A DNA stretch of 64,000 nucleotides from Symbiodinium microadriaticum (GCA_001939145.1 LSRX01001203.1:124001-188000); one strand, 5' to 3'. Shown: positions 9,380 to 20,138, numbered from the stretch's first letter. Notes: generated from the sequence alone by a model not told the origin. Made by a program: numbers and translations.

Positions 9380-11056
9380 ATGGCGGAGGACCCCACCCTG
9401 GGCATTCGCTTAAACAGGATCTGCTGCATCGGTGCGGGCTATGTCGGTGGCCCAACCATGGCAACCATCGCATTAAAGTGCCCAGATCTTCAGGTGAACA
9501 TCGTAGACATGAACGAGCCGCGAATTGCCGCGTGGAATTCCGAAAACCTTCCCATCTACGAGCCTGGGCTTGACGAGGTGGTCAAGGCATGTCGGAACAA
9601 GAATCTGTTCTTTTCAACGGATGTGAAGAAAGGCATTGAGGATGCCGACATCATCTTTGCTTCCGTTAACACACCCACAAAGACTCAAGGTGTGGGCAAA
9701 GGCCGGGCTGCAGACCTCAGATTCATCGAAAGCGTTGGGCGCACCATCGCTCAGTATGCAAACCGGAGCAAAATAGTAATCGAAAAGTCCACGGTACCCA
9801 TCAAGACTGCGGAAGCCATAGCAAGAGTATTGACAGCCAATGAGGAGGCCAACGGTGGCAGAAAGAACTTCTGGATTCTTTCAAAACCCGAGTTCCTGGC
9901 AGAAGGAACAGCCATGAAGGATCTAGACAAGCCGGATCGGGTTCTGATAGGTGGCCAGGAGCAGGCTGCCATCAAAGTCCTGGTCGACATCTACGCCCAC
10001 TGGGTTCCGAGGGAGAAGATTTTGACCACCAACCTTTGGAGCTCGGAGCTTTCTAAGCTTCTTGGCCTTGTTCGCAGATAGCGTTGCTAGTTTTCTTCTT
10101 GCGTGCAGGTGATTCTTGAAGAACCTGGGCTGTCGCATAGCCCTGGCGCACTGCGCTTCCAGACATCCCAAACCCCTCAAGATGGGAGTAATGGGTGTGT
10201 CTTCGGGGTTGGTAGACTCCTTGAGATGGGCCATGTGACTGTGAGGCTAGTGGCCAATGCAATGCTTGCACAGCGTGTGAGCAGCATCAATTCAATTTCG
10301 AGACTCTGCGAGCGCACGGGCGCTGACGTCAAAGAAGTGTCTCGGGCCATCGGGACCGATTCCCGGATTGGACCCAAGTTTCTGAATGCTTCCGTGGGCT
10401 TCGGTGGATCATGCTTCCAGAAGGACATCCTGAACCTGGTCTACATCTGCCAGCAATTCGGGCTCGAAGAAGTTGCTGCATACTGGCAGCAGGTGGTGGA
10501 CATGAACGACCACCAGAAGATTGCCTTCACCAGCAAGATCATATCAGCATTGTTCAACACTGTGACGAAGAAGAAGATCGCCGTGCTCGGCTTCGCTTTC
10601 AAGAAGGACACAGGAGACGTGCGAGAGACTCCAGCACTCACCGTGTGCGACATGCTGATGAAGGACGGAGCATTGGTGCATGTCTACGACCCCAAAGTGG
10701 AGATTGCAGATGCCCTGCAAGAGTTCAAGTATCACGACATAGAGGTGAACCAGAGCCAGTTCATCTTCACCAAAAGTCCAGAGGAAGCTTGCGATGGTGC
10801 ACATGCCATCATTGTTCTCACGGAGTGGGACGAGTTCAAATCCTATGATTATGAAGTGTTCTATCAAAAGATGATGAAGCCAGCGTTCCTTTTTGATGGA
10901 CGCAACATGCTGGATCACAAGGTCCTCGAGGAGATAGGTTTCGAAGTGCATGCTTTGGGCAAGGCGCGTACAGCCAAGAATCGTAGCAGCGAACAGGATT
11001 TTGTGCTGCGTGCCAGCAGTGCCTACCTCGATGACAAGCTAGGAGCCTATCCCTGA
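9380..11056 (+). CDS. UGDH: UDP-glucose 6-dehydrogenase
   Basis: The enzyme oxidises UDP-glucose to UDP-glucuronate in two NAD+-dependent steps in the cytosol, supplying glucuronate for polysaccharides. Two exons, 9380-10056 and 10246-11056, join to a 495-residue protein, close to the usual 494 or so of the eukaryotic enzyme. The N-terminal Rossmann motif GAGYVGGPT lies near residues 18-26. FASVNTPTK and EKSTVPIKT follow in the NAD domain. The catalytic Cys is residue 282 in [10 protein letters not shown] (codon at 10412). The C-terminal domain has [15 protein letters not shown] and LFDGRNM. The catalytic Lys of the S-K-L-x-A-N-A motif is residue 226. The ATG at 9380 is the first in frame, starts a protein of family length and sits below a relic spliced leader. 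Coding appears intact. Confidence 0.95.
10057..10245 (+). other. GC-AG intron in UGDH
   Basis: The first frame runs past SKL into non-homologous sequence and a stop (10079), while homology resumes at VANAM. Cutting after AA at 10056 and resuming at GC (10246) restores S-K-L-V-A-N-A exactly. The intron is 189 bases, starts with GC and ends GAG|G. It splits the codon of the catalytic lysine. Confidence 0.85.
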
Positions 11057-11805
11057 ATGCCACCTCCGCGGCCAGCAGTTACGAACACGCTGAGCCTCCC
11101 TGTTTCATCTTGTTTCAAAAGCTTCCCCTGCACAGCATTCATCCGGCCGCGTTCTCCTAGGCAGACGTAGCAAAGAGCTACGGAACCAGGAGATAGGCGT
11201 GCTAGTTAGGAAGTTTCAGAGTCAGACCTCGGAATAAGCGTCGTGGACGTGGTGATTGATCGCCCAGAAGCCACAAACGTGCTGTGCTCTCTGTCTCTGT
11301 CGATGTCTCATCAATCGTTGTCAGCGTATGACAAACCAGTATATACCTGTGTCTGTGAGGCCCAATATTGGCAGAGGAACCGGATGGAAGTTTGCAAGGC
11401 TGGTATGTATGCTTGAGTGAACGCATAGTGATGTGAAGTTTGTTTGCAAACATTGCAACGCCGCAGATATCACAAGCTTTATGATTGTCACTGCAAAAGG
11501 CTGAACTGCTCGCATTCAAGACTGGATGTAGGAAGTACCGTCCCCTTGTGTGTTCGGCTTTGCTGATCCAGCATCCAGAAATGTCAGCAGCCAACTCAGA
11601 AGAATGATAAGTTTCCCGAACAGCCGTGTGTTTGTACTTGCATGACTGTGGCGGACTCTCGAAGCAACTCAAGTCACATTTGCCTTGAAGAGGTCCGGTG
11701 CTGGTTTGGTACAACTCATCCAACCACTTCCTGGTTCAGCTCCTCGGAGAGTACGTCACAGCAAGTCGGCGGCGCGGAGCCGAAGCACTTCAGACATCTG
11801 GACAG
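11057..11805. other. UGDH 3' flank, no recognisable gene
   Basis: Presumed 3' UTR and spacer. A 173-codon minus-strand frame (11202-11723) shows no family motif. No AATAAA-type signal is evident, as is usual for dinoflagellates. Confidence 0.4.
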
Positions 11806-11809
11806 CCTT

Positions 11810-11914
11810 CCAAGGCCTCGGATTATCCCAACAATGACCACGAACGTTTTCTACTTCAAGTTCACGCCAGATGCTTCGTTGCACATTGTTGCACCTTCCA
11901 GCATGAGGCCTTGA
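11810..11914 (+). CDS. possible FN3-like module exon, block 1
   Basis: The frame reads PRIIPTMTTNVFYFKFTPDA and then S-L-H-I-V. P-I--P-T--T-N-V-F-Y-F-K-F resembles the second half of block 1. The SN-F start is not visible and the acceptor is unresolved. Confidence 0.42.
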   Translation, partial: PRPRIIPTMTTNVFYFKFTPDASLHIVAPSSMRP

Positions 11915-12153
11915 AAGTTTTTTGTGCAGCCTACGCAGGGGTGGCTTCCAGTCCGAAGATAAATAGATCCGAAAAGGATGGGGGGGCGGGCTCGCGAAGA
12001 TTCGATCTCCAGAACATCACGACAAAATCCCCAAGACTTCGCGATATTTACACAAAGCGGAAGCATGCTGCATTTCAATCTCTTTTCTTTCCTGGAGACA
12101 TAAGACCAATTCGGTTCTTCCCCGTCACCGGGTGCTCTGTCAACCGCTCTAAG

Positions 12154-12240
12154 GAAGTCAGCGGCAATTTCTGGGCAGTTGTGGCAGACAACGCCGACGA
12201 GGGTGGCCGAGCTGAAACGCTCATCCTGTCATTTGAGTAG
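12154..12240 (+). CDS. FN3-like module exon, block 2
   Basis: The acceptor CTCTAAG ends at 12153. The frame reads EVSGNFWAVVADNADEGGRA, then ETLIL, and stops at 12238. V-S-G-N-F-W-A-V-V-A-D-N-A-D is a strong block 2. This is the first convincing module copy downstream of UGDH. Confidence 0.58.
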   Translation, partial: EVSGNFWAVVADNADEGGRAETLILSFE

Positions 12241-13480
12241 GCTCATGCCAAGGTTACCTTGTAGCTCCTGGAAGGAAACTTATGATGTTCCGAAGAATTT
12301 GTCCAGCATGTGGCAGGTGTCATTCCGATGTGATGCTCTGCGAGCTCTTTCAACTCCTTTCCAAACTGTAGATTTGACACCTGAGGGTTGTTCTACGCTG
12401 TTCTATGCAAGTTCGGCCGTGTGAGAGGGCTTAAAGTTTGTTTGAGATGTGCGCGAAACATCCACTAAAGCAGGCGCGAAAGGAAAACATTTTTATCGCG
12501 AAAGTTGCATCAACACGCGATAATGCACTACAAGATACGAACATGTCCTGCCCTAGCAGCCTAGCATCTTCCATCGACTAAGCACCGAACCAGCACGCAC
12601 CTGAGTCTAGGCCTCTTGAACCGCGTCAGGCCGAAAACTTTTCGATTTCTTAGCTGTGCCCATGACACTTTGTGAGCCGTGAGCCTTAAACCTTACGGAG
12701 CCCTGGGTTCCTGCGCCTTGCACTGCATGAGCCCCCAACCCGGACAGACATCAACTCCAGGCCCGTGTACCGAACACAAGTTCAGAATAGATGGAGGACG
12801 CTGCTCGTAGAGACCATAGCGATGGAGATAAAAGCTTGGTTTCATGCCTGGTTGGTCAGGACCATGTATGTCTTTATGTATGCGTGTATGTGCTGATGAC
12901 GTTACTTATACTCATGTCTAAAGTACCCGCAAAAGCAAAACACTTCTGCGCAAAAAGTTTGCACATCTGGCCGCTTCAACATAAGCGCAATTTCGAACAA
13001 CCACCTGTCCTCTGTGAGTACGCGTCTGCAGTGCAGTTGTTCACACTCTGATCTGAGGCTTCGTGACGGTTTGGAGCATCAAAAGTATGCAGCTTGATTG
13101 GCGTTTGATTTAAAGACTCCGTTTCCAGGGAATCTGCCCGGAGGTTTCCATCAACTTTAGTGATAGATGCTCGAGTTGTGGTGCCTTTCGGCAGCTTGCC
13201 GCAACTTCTTGCACGGGTGCTTAGATTCTGGCATCAAAAGCCGCTGCAGGTTGAAACTGTTCTCATTGTGCGGCGTGGGAGTCTCCTTGAGCTGGCAGGC
13301 AATACGGACAGCCAGCTGCGGACTGCCGTCGGGACGGAAAGTTCGTGACTGGAGGCCTCGAAAACACCGAGGACTGTTTCGTCATCACGAGTTTTGCGTG
13401 GCACCTCATGTCCATGCTGGCTGCTACTGGCTTTGTGCTCGCTCGTGCTGGGAGTAGCCGTGGAGCATGCAAGGAGTTCC
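12241..13480. other. no firmly recognisable gene
   Basis: About 1.2 kb. Frames at 12300-12400 (MWQVSFRCDALRAL) and 13355-13440 (VITSFAWHLMSMLAA) vaguely recall block 2, but neither has a fixed splice site or order. Otherwise spacer or intron. Confidence 0.35.
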
Positions 13481-13486
13481 TCTTCT

Positions 13487-13560
13487 GCTACTTTGAACGA
13501 GGTCCCACCACATACAAGGTCTTTATCTATCTGGAGGACGCATGCAGAGAACTGCTGAAT
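13487..13560 (+). CDS. FN3-like module exon, blocks 4-5
   Basis: The frame reads GPTTYKVFIYLEDA at 13501-13542, the typical T-Y-K-V-F-I-Y-L-E-D passage from block 4 to block 5. The upstream L-T-C part was not seen in this frame and may be in another exon. Confidence 0.57.
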
Positions 13561-13599
13561 CATCTGAACCTACAAGCGATGTCAAGATGCTTCGAGCTT

Positions 13600-13662
13600 G
13601 GAAGGACACGAATGGTCAGGAAGACGGGATTATGGAAACCATTGGAATAATTGTCCCAGGCA
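13600..13662 (+). CDS. FN3-like module exon, block 5
   Basis: The frame reads WKDTNGQEDGIMETIGIIVP followed by G-S. This is a block 5 variant of ED-NG--DG--S--I-V-P. It lies downstream of a Y-L-E-D exon in another frame, so an intron or frameshift between 13545 and 13600 is implied. Confidence 0.52.
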
Positions 13663-13729
13663 GCGTTTGTCACATGGAGGTGTTTGCTTTGCACCGATTC
13701 GGAAAGTTTGCACACCGAAGGTTCTGCAG

Positions 13730-13806
13730 AGGTCAGCAACGAATATCTGGTCCGGCCATATCTTGTGGAGCCTGCCACGATTCGTGGTGCGAAGGTCTAT
13801 TTCCAG
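13730..13806 (+). CDS. FN3-like module exon, block 1
   Basis: The acceptor TTCTGCAG ends at 13729. The frame reads VSNEYLVRPYLVEPATIRGA, then KVYFQ, a complete block 1 ending at a CAG|GT donor around 13806. It follows block 5 directly, as expected at a module boundary. Confidence 0.65.
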
Positions 13807-15284
13807 GTCAGGAGGACGTCTTGTCGGGGACCACCCGTGCTCACATTCTCGAGCACTCCAAAGTTTAGCGCAAGAACCTCCCGAAAGCCGCAGGACTGGA
13901 TACGCGTGGGCAGGTCTTATCGAAGAGTCTTCCTGGCTCACACGGAGAGCGGTCATTGCCTTAGGCTTCACCAAACTGGCTTCGACGGAAAAGAGGTCAG
14001 CTCAAGCCAGCCAGTCTCAACTCCAGGTCAACAATTCCAATGGCAACCATGCGGACAGGCAGAGTATCGAGATCTACGAGACTTGCTGCAAGTTACAAAG
14101 TATGCACATCCCTTTCTCTTTGTAGCAGGTGAGAAAGGAATGCCAGGTGATTGTCTTTCTTGAAACACCGATGATTGCCAGTGAACTGTATCTGTGACTG
14201 TGACTTTTCCAAGAGGATAATGTGCGGTGCCTCCATCGTGTCATACCGACAAGTTCTGCTCGAAGCCAGACAAATGCAACCTTTCCTCGGACTTCGGACT
14301 TGCGGTGCACTTCAGGATATCATGTTCTTTGTTGACATGCGCCTTGACTGGCTCAGTGATGCAAATACGCGAAGTTCTACAAATCACAGACTGCACGCAC
14401 ATGGTGTCTTTTGACTGAAGTTCTGGCTCTGTGTTGTTCCCGCAAAGTTTATGAACCTCTCAGTCCAGTCATCAGCTTTTATGTTGCTGCTGCTGTTCTC
14501 TGAGAATCAGCCACTGCCCGATGGATAAGCGAAATTTCCCGTCCATCTGGTTTGCAGGGTGGGGTCGGACCAGTTCTGCTACTACAGCGCTGTTCCCATC
14601 ACAGCCAATGCAGGCCGGCTTTAGCCACGTAGGGTGGAAGAGCAGCCTCTGGCACAACAAAGGACCAAACCTGCCAAGGGGCTGAAGAGATGGATGGACA
14701 TGTGAGACTGCATTGCAACGTCGCATCAGGATCCATGTGAACGTAATTATTCGATCATCTTCGATCTTAATATCTTTGGATCATGCAGCATGCAGGCTAC
14801 ACCTGGGAGTTTCTGAACTGCGGACTGACGCCGGGTGCTGGCCGTCTGCAAATTGAGAAGTCTAGAGCAGTTGAGATCCCGGTTGAGAGGTGAAGCAAGA
14901 AGGCAAGCTCAGCCTCATGAATTAAGAGAACTCTGCCGTCGTAGCAGGTCGAGGCCGAGGCGGTCAAGGTATGCTTGTAGAGGCGAATCTTACGAGTCCT
15001 GTGATGAAGGTCAGCGAAGTTCCCGGCCTCTCGAGGTTTATAACAGATCTGCTCCTGCAAGCCCCGACACACAGTGCCGGCATTGTCTAGGGAGTGCAAG
15101 TCAACGTTAGGACGCTGTGTCGCAAAGAAACAGCATAAAAAGATGAGCTGAGGGTGATATCGGCCAGCGTTACACCAAAACAAGGAGCAGGCTAAAAACC
15201 CAGCGAGTGTTTTGCCAAAAGGTTCGCTATCGCCTCTTCGTCTATGTCATTGGTGAGGAGCTTCGGCATGGTGTGTGCAGACAG
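13807..15284. other. no firmly recognisable gene
   Basis: Only weak echoes of the module are visible, for example LQITDCTHMVSF at about 14377-14412 (block 4-like). Frames on both strands are short. Mostly intron or spacer. Confidence 0.35.
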
Positions 15285-15365
15285 AAATCATCGCGCCAGA
15301 AGCAGATCTCCTCAGCCTGGCAGGAATATTGGGATGTTGCCGTGGATCCAGACGCAGTGTCCTAA
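15285..15365 (+). CDS. possible FN3-like module exon, block 2
   Basis: The frame reads QISSAWQEYWDVAVDPDAVS at 15303-15362, then TAA. S-S ... Y-W-D-V-A-V-D-P-D-A resembles block 2. The junctions are not fixed. Confidence 0.42.
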   Translation, partial: KSSRQKQISSAWQEYWDVAVDPDAVS

Positions 15366-16012
15366 CTGCACGCCATGTCGCCTCCCTTGTCATGCCTGGT
15401 CCAGTGGAGTTTCTAATGGTTCGAAAAAGGTGATACATAGAGGAGCAGTCTCAGGTGTTCCGGTCCCCCTTCTGGAACCAGTGGCACCGAGACAACGGCC
15501 GCGTGTCGAACGGCATCTCGGCATGGATAGGCTTCAACTTCACTATGTTCTACAATCCGCAGCTGTCGTGATTCTGAACCCCCACGCCCCCGGCTTTGGT
15601 TTGCTTGAGGGAGCTTCTTGCAGCTGGAGGTGTGCTCGTTGAGCCGCCGTTTTCAAACTCCTGGGCATGGCCGGATGGTGACTTGAAGCGAGCTAGTAAT
15701 CTTTACGAACAGGATGCTGAGTTGCGAATCTGTCTGTCTGAGGAAAGCACTTTTCGTAAAGGCTGTTTTGTGGTCCACATGTGATCTTGGAGTGAATAGA
15801 CATATGACAAATTCGATCTTGTGTGTGAAAGGTGAGCCATACATCTCCAAAGGTCCCCACGGAATGGGCTTAGACGATTCTTGGCAGACAAAGGAACTTG
15901 TATAACTGACCGACACTGCCTTGAACTACCGAGCCGGGCCAAGTCCTGGCCATAGATGTCCGTAGTACACCATAAGGCTGTGGTGTATGGATGCATGTTG
16001 ACATGGTTGCAG
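15366..16012. other. no recognisable gene
   Basis: A frame around 15425-15553 reads NQWHRDNGRVSNGISAWIGF, which looks protein-like but matches no family or module block that I can name. Nothing else stands out. Confidence 0.3.
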
Positions 16013-16125
16013 TCCACTTGATTCGTGGACGGGGTGCTGAGGTGACTTTTAGCACAGCGCGTCCGCAAGCCCTGGTGTGGGCGATCGTCCAAGACGCGAC
16101 TAGCACCTTCATGCATTTGCCGCAT
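16013..16125 (+). CDS. FN3-like module exon, blocks 1-2
   Basis: The acceptor TTGCAG ends at 16012. The frame reads GAEVTFSTARPQALVWAIVQ, then DATSTF. E-V-T-F-S-T-A is the end of block 1 and L-V-W-A-I-V-Q-D-A is block 2, in one exon. Confidence 0.6.
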
Positions 16126-16576
16126 GCAACTCGGAGCATTGTAAAGATTTTGTCTGAAGTTCGCTCCTCGAAGGTACAAACTTCACCATCAATGCGGTCA
16201 AGACAGCGCAGCTGGTGTCCTGGTCGAAAGGATGCCACAGGGGCAGGTTGATGTGTTGGCAAACAATTCACCAGATTGGGCCAGGAGCATGCCCCGAAAA
16301 GATTGTAGCTACATCTGAATCCAAAGAACAAGAATTAACTCCAGCCCTGGTTCCCTCACATCCTCCCTGCTCTGTTCCATCCAGCTTCCTGTCCTAGTTA
16401 TAGTTCTTGTCGATGCTGCGAGGCATGGGGTCCTGGCAGTTGTCGACAGATGGGCGTCCCCGCACTCGATGCCGTGCCCTGGCGAAGCTTCACGGGGCTA
16501 AGATGCTGTTGCGACATTCTGTCTGGACACCGCAGCCCAAAATACTAGCAGGGATTGAACAAACGATTGGATGCAG

Positions 16577-16623
16577 GCACAGTACACTTTGACGCTCTTC
16601 GGTTGCAGCCTGCTGCCGGCTCC
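16577..16623 (+). CDS. FN3-like module exon, block 4
   Basis: The acceptor ATGCAG ends at 16576. The exon reads AQYTLTLFGCSLLPA plus two bases of a Pro codon. A GC donor at 16624 fits the next exon: CC plus G (16822) makes Pro, giving L-L-P-A-P-Y-V-L-I-L-Y-T-E-D. Confidence 0.66.
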
Positions 16624-16821
16624 GCAGCAGCTGCCCGTCGAAAGGATGCAAGCGCAAGCACTGTCTCGTGAGATCACTCCTCACTTCCACTCACCCGTCT
16701 CGCTCTTCACTCCCCTCTCACTCCTCACCTCGCGTCACTCATCACTCATCAATTATCAATTCTCGTACGACAGTCTTATTGAGCAACTGCAGACTTGCAT
16801 CTCAGATCATCTCAATCTCAG

Positions 16822-16897
16822 GTATGTTCTCATTTTATACACTGAAGATCAAGCAGTGCAGAATGACGGCACATTGTCTGACCCGATATACTTCGAG
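16822..16897 (+). CDS. FN3-like module exon, block 5
   Basis: The acceptor ATCTCAG ends at 16821. The exon reads YVLILYTEDQAVQNDGTLSD and then P-I-Y-F-E. This is the clearest Y-V-L-I-L-Y-T-E-D--NDGTLS-P sequence in the window. A GC donor at 16898 leaves phase 0, matching the next exon. Confidence 0.75.
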
Positions 16898-16973
16898 GCC
16901 ACCATCGCAAGAGCCATGCGATCGTTGGGCTTGTTTGCAGATGTTTGCAGCTTGCCCATGGTGTGGCCTGGAG

Positions 16974-17031
16974 GTGCCGGTGTCGAACGACTTCGTGATT
17001 CCGCCGGCCCTGGCCACTCGATTAGATACAT
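16974..17031 (+). CDS. FN3-like module exon, block 1
   Basis: The acceptor TGGAG ends at 16973. The exon reads VPVSNDFVIPPALATRLDT plus one base. A GC donor at 17032 leaves phase 1, and the GT at the start of the next exon completes a Cys codon. This starts the copy of the module that runs through four exons to 17.98 kb. Confidence 0.72.
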
Positions 17032-17186
17032 GCGCCGGCTGGGGAAAGCCATCCTTGACGCATTGCCAAAGCACCGGAGGTTGGGGAAGCGGGGCTGGAC
17101 ACCGGCATAAGCCTGAGCTTCGAGGCGCGGTTTCGTTCCCGAAGTGTTGATCCTAGACAACAAAGAAGCAGCGAGGGTATGTGAAG

Positions 17187-17266
17187 GTGCTGTTCTCGAT
17201 CTGTTTGAGGCGTCCTCTCCAGGAAGAGTCTGGCTGTATCTTGCAACCGCAGCGCAAGCTGCTGCC
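17187..17266 (+). CDS. FN3-like module exon, block 2
   Basis: The acceptor GTGAAG ends at 17186. The exon reads AVLDLFEASSPGRVWLYLAT and A-A-Q-A-A-A, a textbook block 2. A GT donor at 17267 in phase 0 leads to the exon at 17370. Confidence 0.74.
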
Positions 17267-17369
17267 GTGTCTGCATCTTGAAAAGCAGCCAGATGTTCTG
17301 AGAAGTCGCTCCTGCCCTCGATGTCGCCATACTTGGGAAAATCTTGGCCAAAAAGGACGCGGGACCTAG

Positions 17370-17459
17370 GTGACGATACCGAACGTCAAAGATGCGCTGA
17401 ATGCCTTCGATGCCACGAACTGTATGGTTGCCGGCCTTGAAATCCCAGCATCGCTGCAG
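17370..17459 (+). CDS. FN3-like module exon, block 3
   Basis: The acceptor CCTAG ends at 17369. The 30 codons read VTIPNVKDALNAFDATNCMV, then AGLEIPASLQ. V-K-D-A-L-N-A ... C-M-V-A-G-L-E-I is block 3 with its usual lead-in. The donor is GC at 17460, phase 0. Confidence 0.74.
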
Positions 17460-17885
17460 GCATCGCCCAGGGCACGTCTTCCTCCAACGTCAAGACGTCA
17501 AGCAGACGCTGTCCGGAGTAACAGCCGCATTCAGATGTACAGAATTTCAATGCTTGCATTACACCCTGCAGCGCAGCCATAAACGACGCAGGTGAAGTGT
17601 ACTTCCGAAGCTATTTTCATGGAGTCGCGCAGAGGTGGCACACGTCAAAACTCTACAAAAGAAAGCCTGGAACCCCCAATTTCCGAACTCTGAAGGTCCA
17701 TCGTTCATCGCCCAACAGATTGCCTTGTACAGCTCTTGGCGCAACTAACCGGTTGTTTTCCCCGAAAGTGCCCTGCAGAAATCTGCACAGCAGAAAGACA
17801 TGACAACAAGCTGAACACCTGAACGATGTAGGGAGCCCGTGCCAGTGAATGCTGGATTCGAGCTCTGAAAGCTACGGCTGCGCAG

Positions 17886-17980
17886 GTGATCACACTGCCA
17901 AGTTGCCCGCTGGTCTATTTGTCTTCTTACGTGGTCTACGTGTACGTTGAGGCACACCGCTTGCTTGTAGGCTATCCATG
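17886..17980 (+). CDS. FN3-like module exon, blocks 4-5
   Basis: The acceptor GCGCAG ends at 17885. The frame reads VITLPSCPLVYLSSYVVYVY, then VEAHRLLVGY. I-T-L-P-S-C-P-L ... Y-V-V-Y-V-Y-V-E closes the copy that began at 16974. The end is approximate; TAG follows at 17978. Confidence 0.73.
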
Positions 17981-18295
17981 TTAGGAAGAGTTGGATTCAG
18001 TCGGAGGCTCCACCTTACATTGTAGCTCGGTCTGAAAATGCTGCTCGCACAGGACAGCAACGACCACTTTGATGGCACCCTTGCGACTCCACTGCCAATC
18101 AACGTTGGCGCCACTTGGTGCTGTTTCCAGCAGGACAACCGTGCAGGGTAGATACCTGTGGCGCGATGTGGAGAGGCTACAAGTCAGCCTGCAGCTTTCT
18201 CCAACCGCAGCAGCAGTATCCATCATGTTATTGTGGCTCCTGGCTTTATACCTCCCGTTGTTACAGGATGTTTCGTTGCATACTTTGCTGCTCAG

Positions 18296-18381
18296 GCGTC
18301 CAACAGCTTTCAGGTGGAGCCTGCTTTGGTGTCCGTGCCTACGACCGACCAGGCCGATTCCGTTGCAGAAGTGCGGGCTTG
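18296..18381 (+). CDS. FN3-like module exon, block 1
   Basis: The acceptor TGCTCAG ends at 18295. The frame reads ASNSFQVEPALVSVPTTDQA and then D-S-V-A-E-V. S-N-S-F-Q-V-E-P-A-L-V-S-V-P-T-T-D is the consensus form of block 1. Confidence 0.73.
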
Positions 18382-18729
18382 ACAGGCTCAATTGTTCCCG
18401 CAGTGCAGGTTTAGCACAGCCAGAACGTAGCACATCCTCTGAGCGACATGACATTTCATGAGATGAGGTGGACTTCAGATTCACGCCTACGAAGCTCGGC
18501 AATGACCCTTATCCGTGCGCCAAGTCTACAGTCCTTAGCTGAGCTCTTAGCCGCATGTTTTTTTTTAAATGAACATGCTGCATGTGTTCAGGGGCGTAGG
18601 AGACACTTCTACCTCTTCACAAGTTCACATTCATTGTCCGAAACCTGCCCCAGGAGTCGACGTTATCACAAGATCTCGCACATAAGACATCGGACAGAAG
18701 CAAAAATGCTTGGCTGTCGAAACATGTGG

Positions 18730-18830
18730 ACGCGTGGGACATTGATTGACGTGACCAGGAAGAGTGGCCGCGCCTGGGTGGTCGTGACGCCGGCCGCCTC
18801 CCTCGTGGAGCCACCCACCAGGCTTTCTTT
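18730..18830 (+). CDS. FN3-like module exon, block 2
   Basis: The frame reads LIDVTRKSGRAWVVVTPAAS, then LVEP. K-S-G-R-A-W-V-V-V-T-P-A-A is block 2. It follows the block 1 exon at 18296 in the expected order. Confidence 0.63.
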
Positions 18831-19365
18831 TTGCAGCCTCGTTCTGTTGCGAGTCATATGGTTTGCTGACTTAGTCAACCTTGATAGCATCGAGTGAAGT
18901 GCACGGTTGGGGGGATGGGAGTGGGCAGTAGGAGCTAAAGCTGTCAAACATGTCAGTTTGGATTGAGGAGACTAGTCTCCGAGCCTCCTAGGTTCCTAGA
19001 TTCACAACTGAAGTGCTGAAGCTTTGGTCACTTTAGTCTAACAAGCAAACAAGCCCCATCTTCCGCCCTCCCCTCCGCCCAGGGGAGGGGGTTTGTTCTT
19101 ATGTTTGAAGAGAAAAACTCCGTCCCCCTTCCGGCACCGGTCTGCATCGAAGCAGTTGTTTTTCGTTCGTCTTCATGCGGATGTGCGTTCGACTTTGTGC
19201 ACATCTTTGGGGGGACGTCTCTTCGTCGTCGTACTTCCTTGTGTTGCAAGCTTGTGCACACGAGGTCTCATATGAAGGCGAGCATCGGAGCCGTCGGAGC
19301 GTTGCTCGATTTCAGATCTGAATCCAGGAGCAGCTGCTGACCGCACTCATATGACAACCCCCTGG
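18831..19365. other. no recognisable gene
   Basis: Spacer or intron with short C- and G-rich stretches near 19060-19140. No frame shows a module block. Confidence 0.4.
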
Positions 19366-19564
19366 GAACCCCGAGTAGAAATCTGGGTTACACTTGCTGG
19401 GACACAAAAGCGCGTGGATCCACAAGTCTGGTTGAGACAAGCTGCCTTTGTTGCTGGCGGTGGTGCTTGGTTCCTGAAACTAAGGCTCTCGTGCAGAGTA
19501 GCCGGCTCGCAGATCACACCGGTGGAGCAGACATACGCATTGACCGGCTGCATGCTGGATCCAG
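19366..19564 (+). CDS. FN3-like module exon, blocks 2-4
   Basis: One open frame reads VEIWVTLAGTQKRVDPQVW, then SCRVAGSQITPVEQTYALTG and CMLDP. This covers block 2 (E-I-W-V-T-L-A), block 3 (S-C-R-V-A-G-S-Q-I) and block 4 (L-T-G-C-M-L-D-P). A GA donor at 19565 leaves one base; with GA at the start of the next exon it makes Gly. Confidence 0.72.
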
Positions 19565-19715
19565 GAGTCTGGTGGCATTGCGGCAAGAGTGCTGGAATAG
19601 ATTTCGGAGAAAAGACGAGTCCTGGTTCGGACTCGGAAGTGCAATCTAAGTACGTGGAATGCAGCTGTGATCGGCGTCCATGCTGACCAAACTCATTTGC
19701 TTTGCACCTGTGCAG

Positions 19716-19785
19716 GACAAATCTATGCGCTGTATGCCTACGCCGATTGGCATGCAATTTTGGGGGGCTTGACCTTAGTTTGAGC
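19716..19785 (+). CDS. FN3-like module exon, block 5
   Basis: The acceptor TGTGCAG ends at 19715. The exon reads QIYALYAYADWHAILGGLTL. Joined to the exon ending at 19564 it gives L-D-P-G-Q-I-Y-A-L-Y-A-Y-A-D, the usual passage from block 4 to block 5, across a GA-AG intron of 151 bases. Confidence 0.72.
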
Positions 19786-20065
19786 AGCTGTCCGGAAGGC
19801 CAGCAGTGGCAAGTTGTGATTGCAGGCAAAGTGCACTTGGTTTTGTCCAGAGTTCTAGGCTAGGTCGGGTGGCAGGGTGGCAGACATGCACAGCATAATT
19901 GGACACGGAAAGCAGCATGCACTGAGAGGGACGTGCCCAGGTAGAGGATCAACGAGACCGTGGCGATGGGACGCTATCTCGGATCGTGTTTGTCAAGGCA
20001 TGAAGCACCTAGACCTAGGCTCTGGAACATCAATGCCCAAAGTGATCGCGTTTGCAGGTTATCAG

Positions 20066-20138
20066 GTCGAACAACTTTGCCGTTAGCCCAGTGCTGCTGA
20101 CCACCCCAACACTGGATGGCTTCGACGTGAGATTTCAG
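20066..20138 (+). CDS. FN3-like module exon, block 1 (type copy)
   Basis: The acceptor TATCAG ends at 20065. The exon reads SNNFAVSPVLLTTPTLDGFD and V-R-F-Q. It is the cleanest block 1 of the window and opens a copy that can be read through five exons to 21105. The donor is GT at 20139, phase 0. Confidence 0.78.

Noticed and set aside
11202..11723. 173-codon minus-strand open frame after UGDH
   Set aside because: No motif, strongly mixed composition, and it covers the likely 3' UTR of UGDH.
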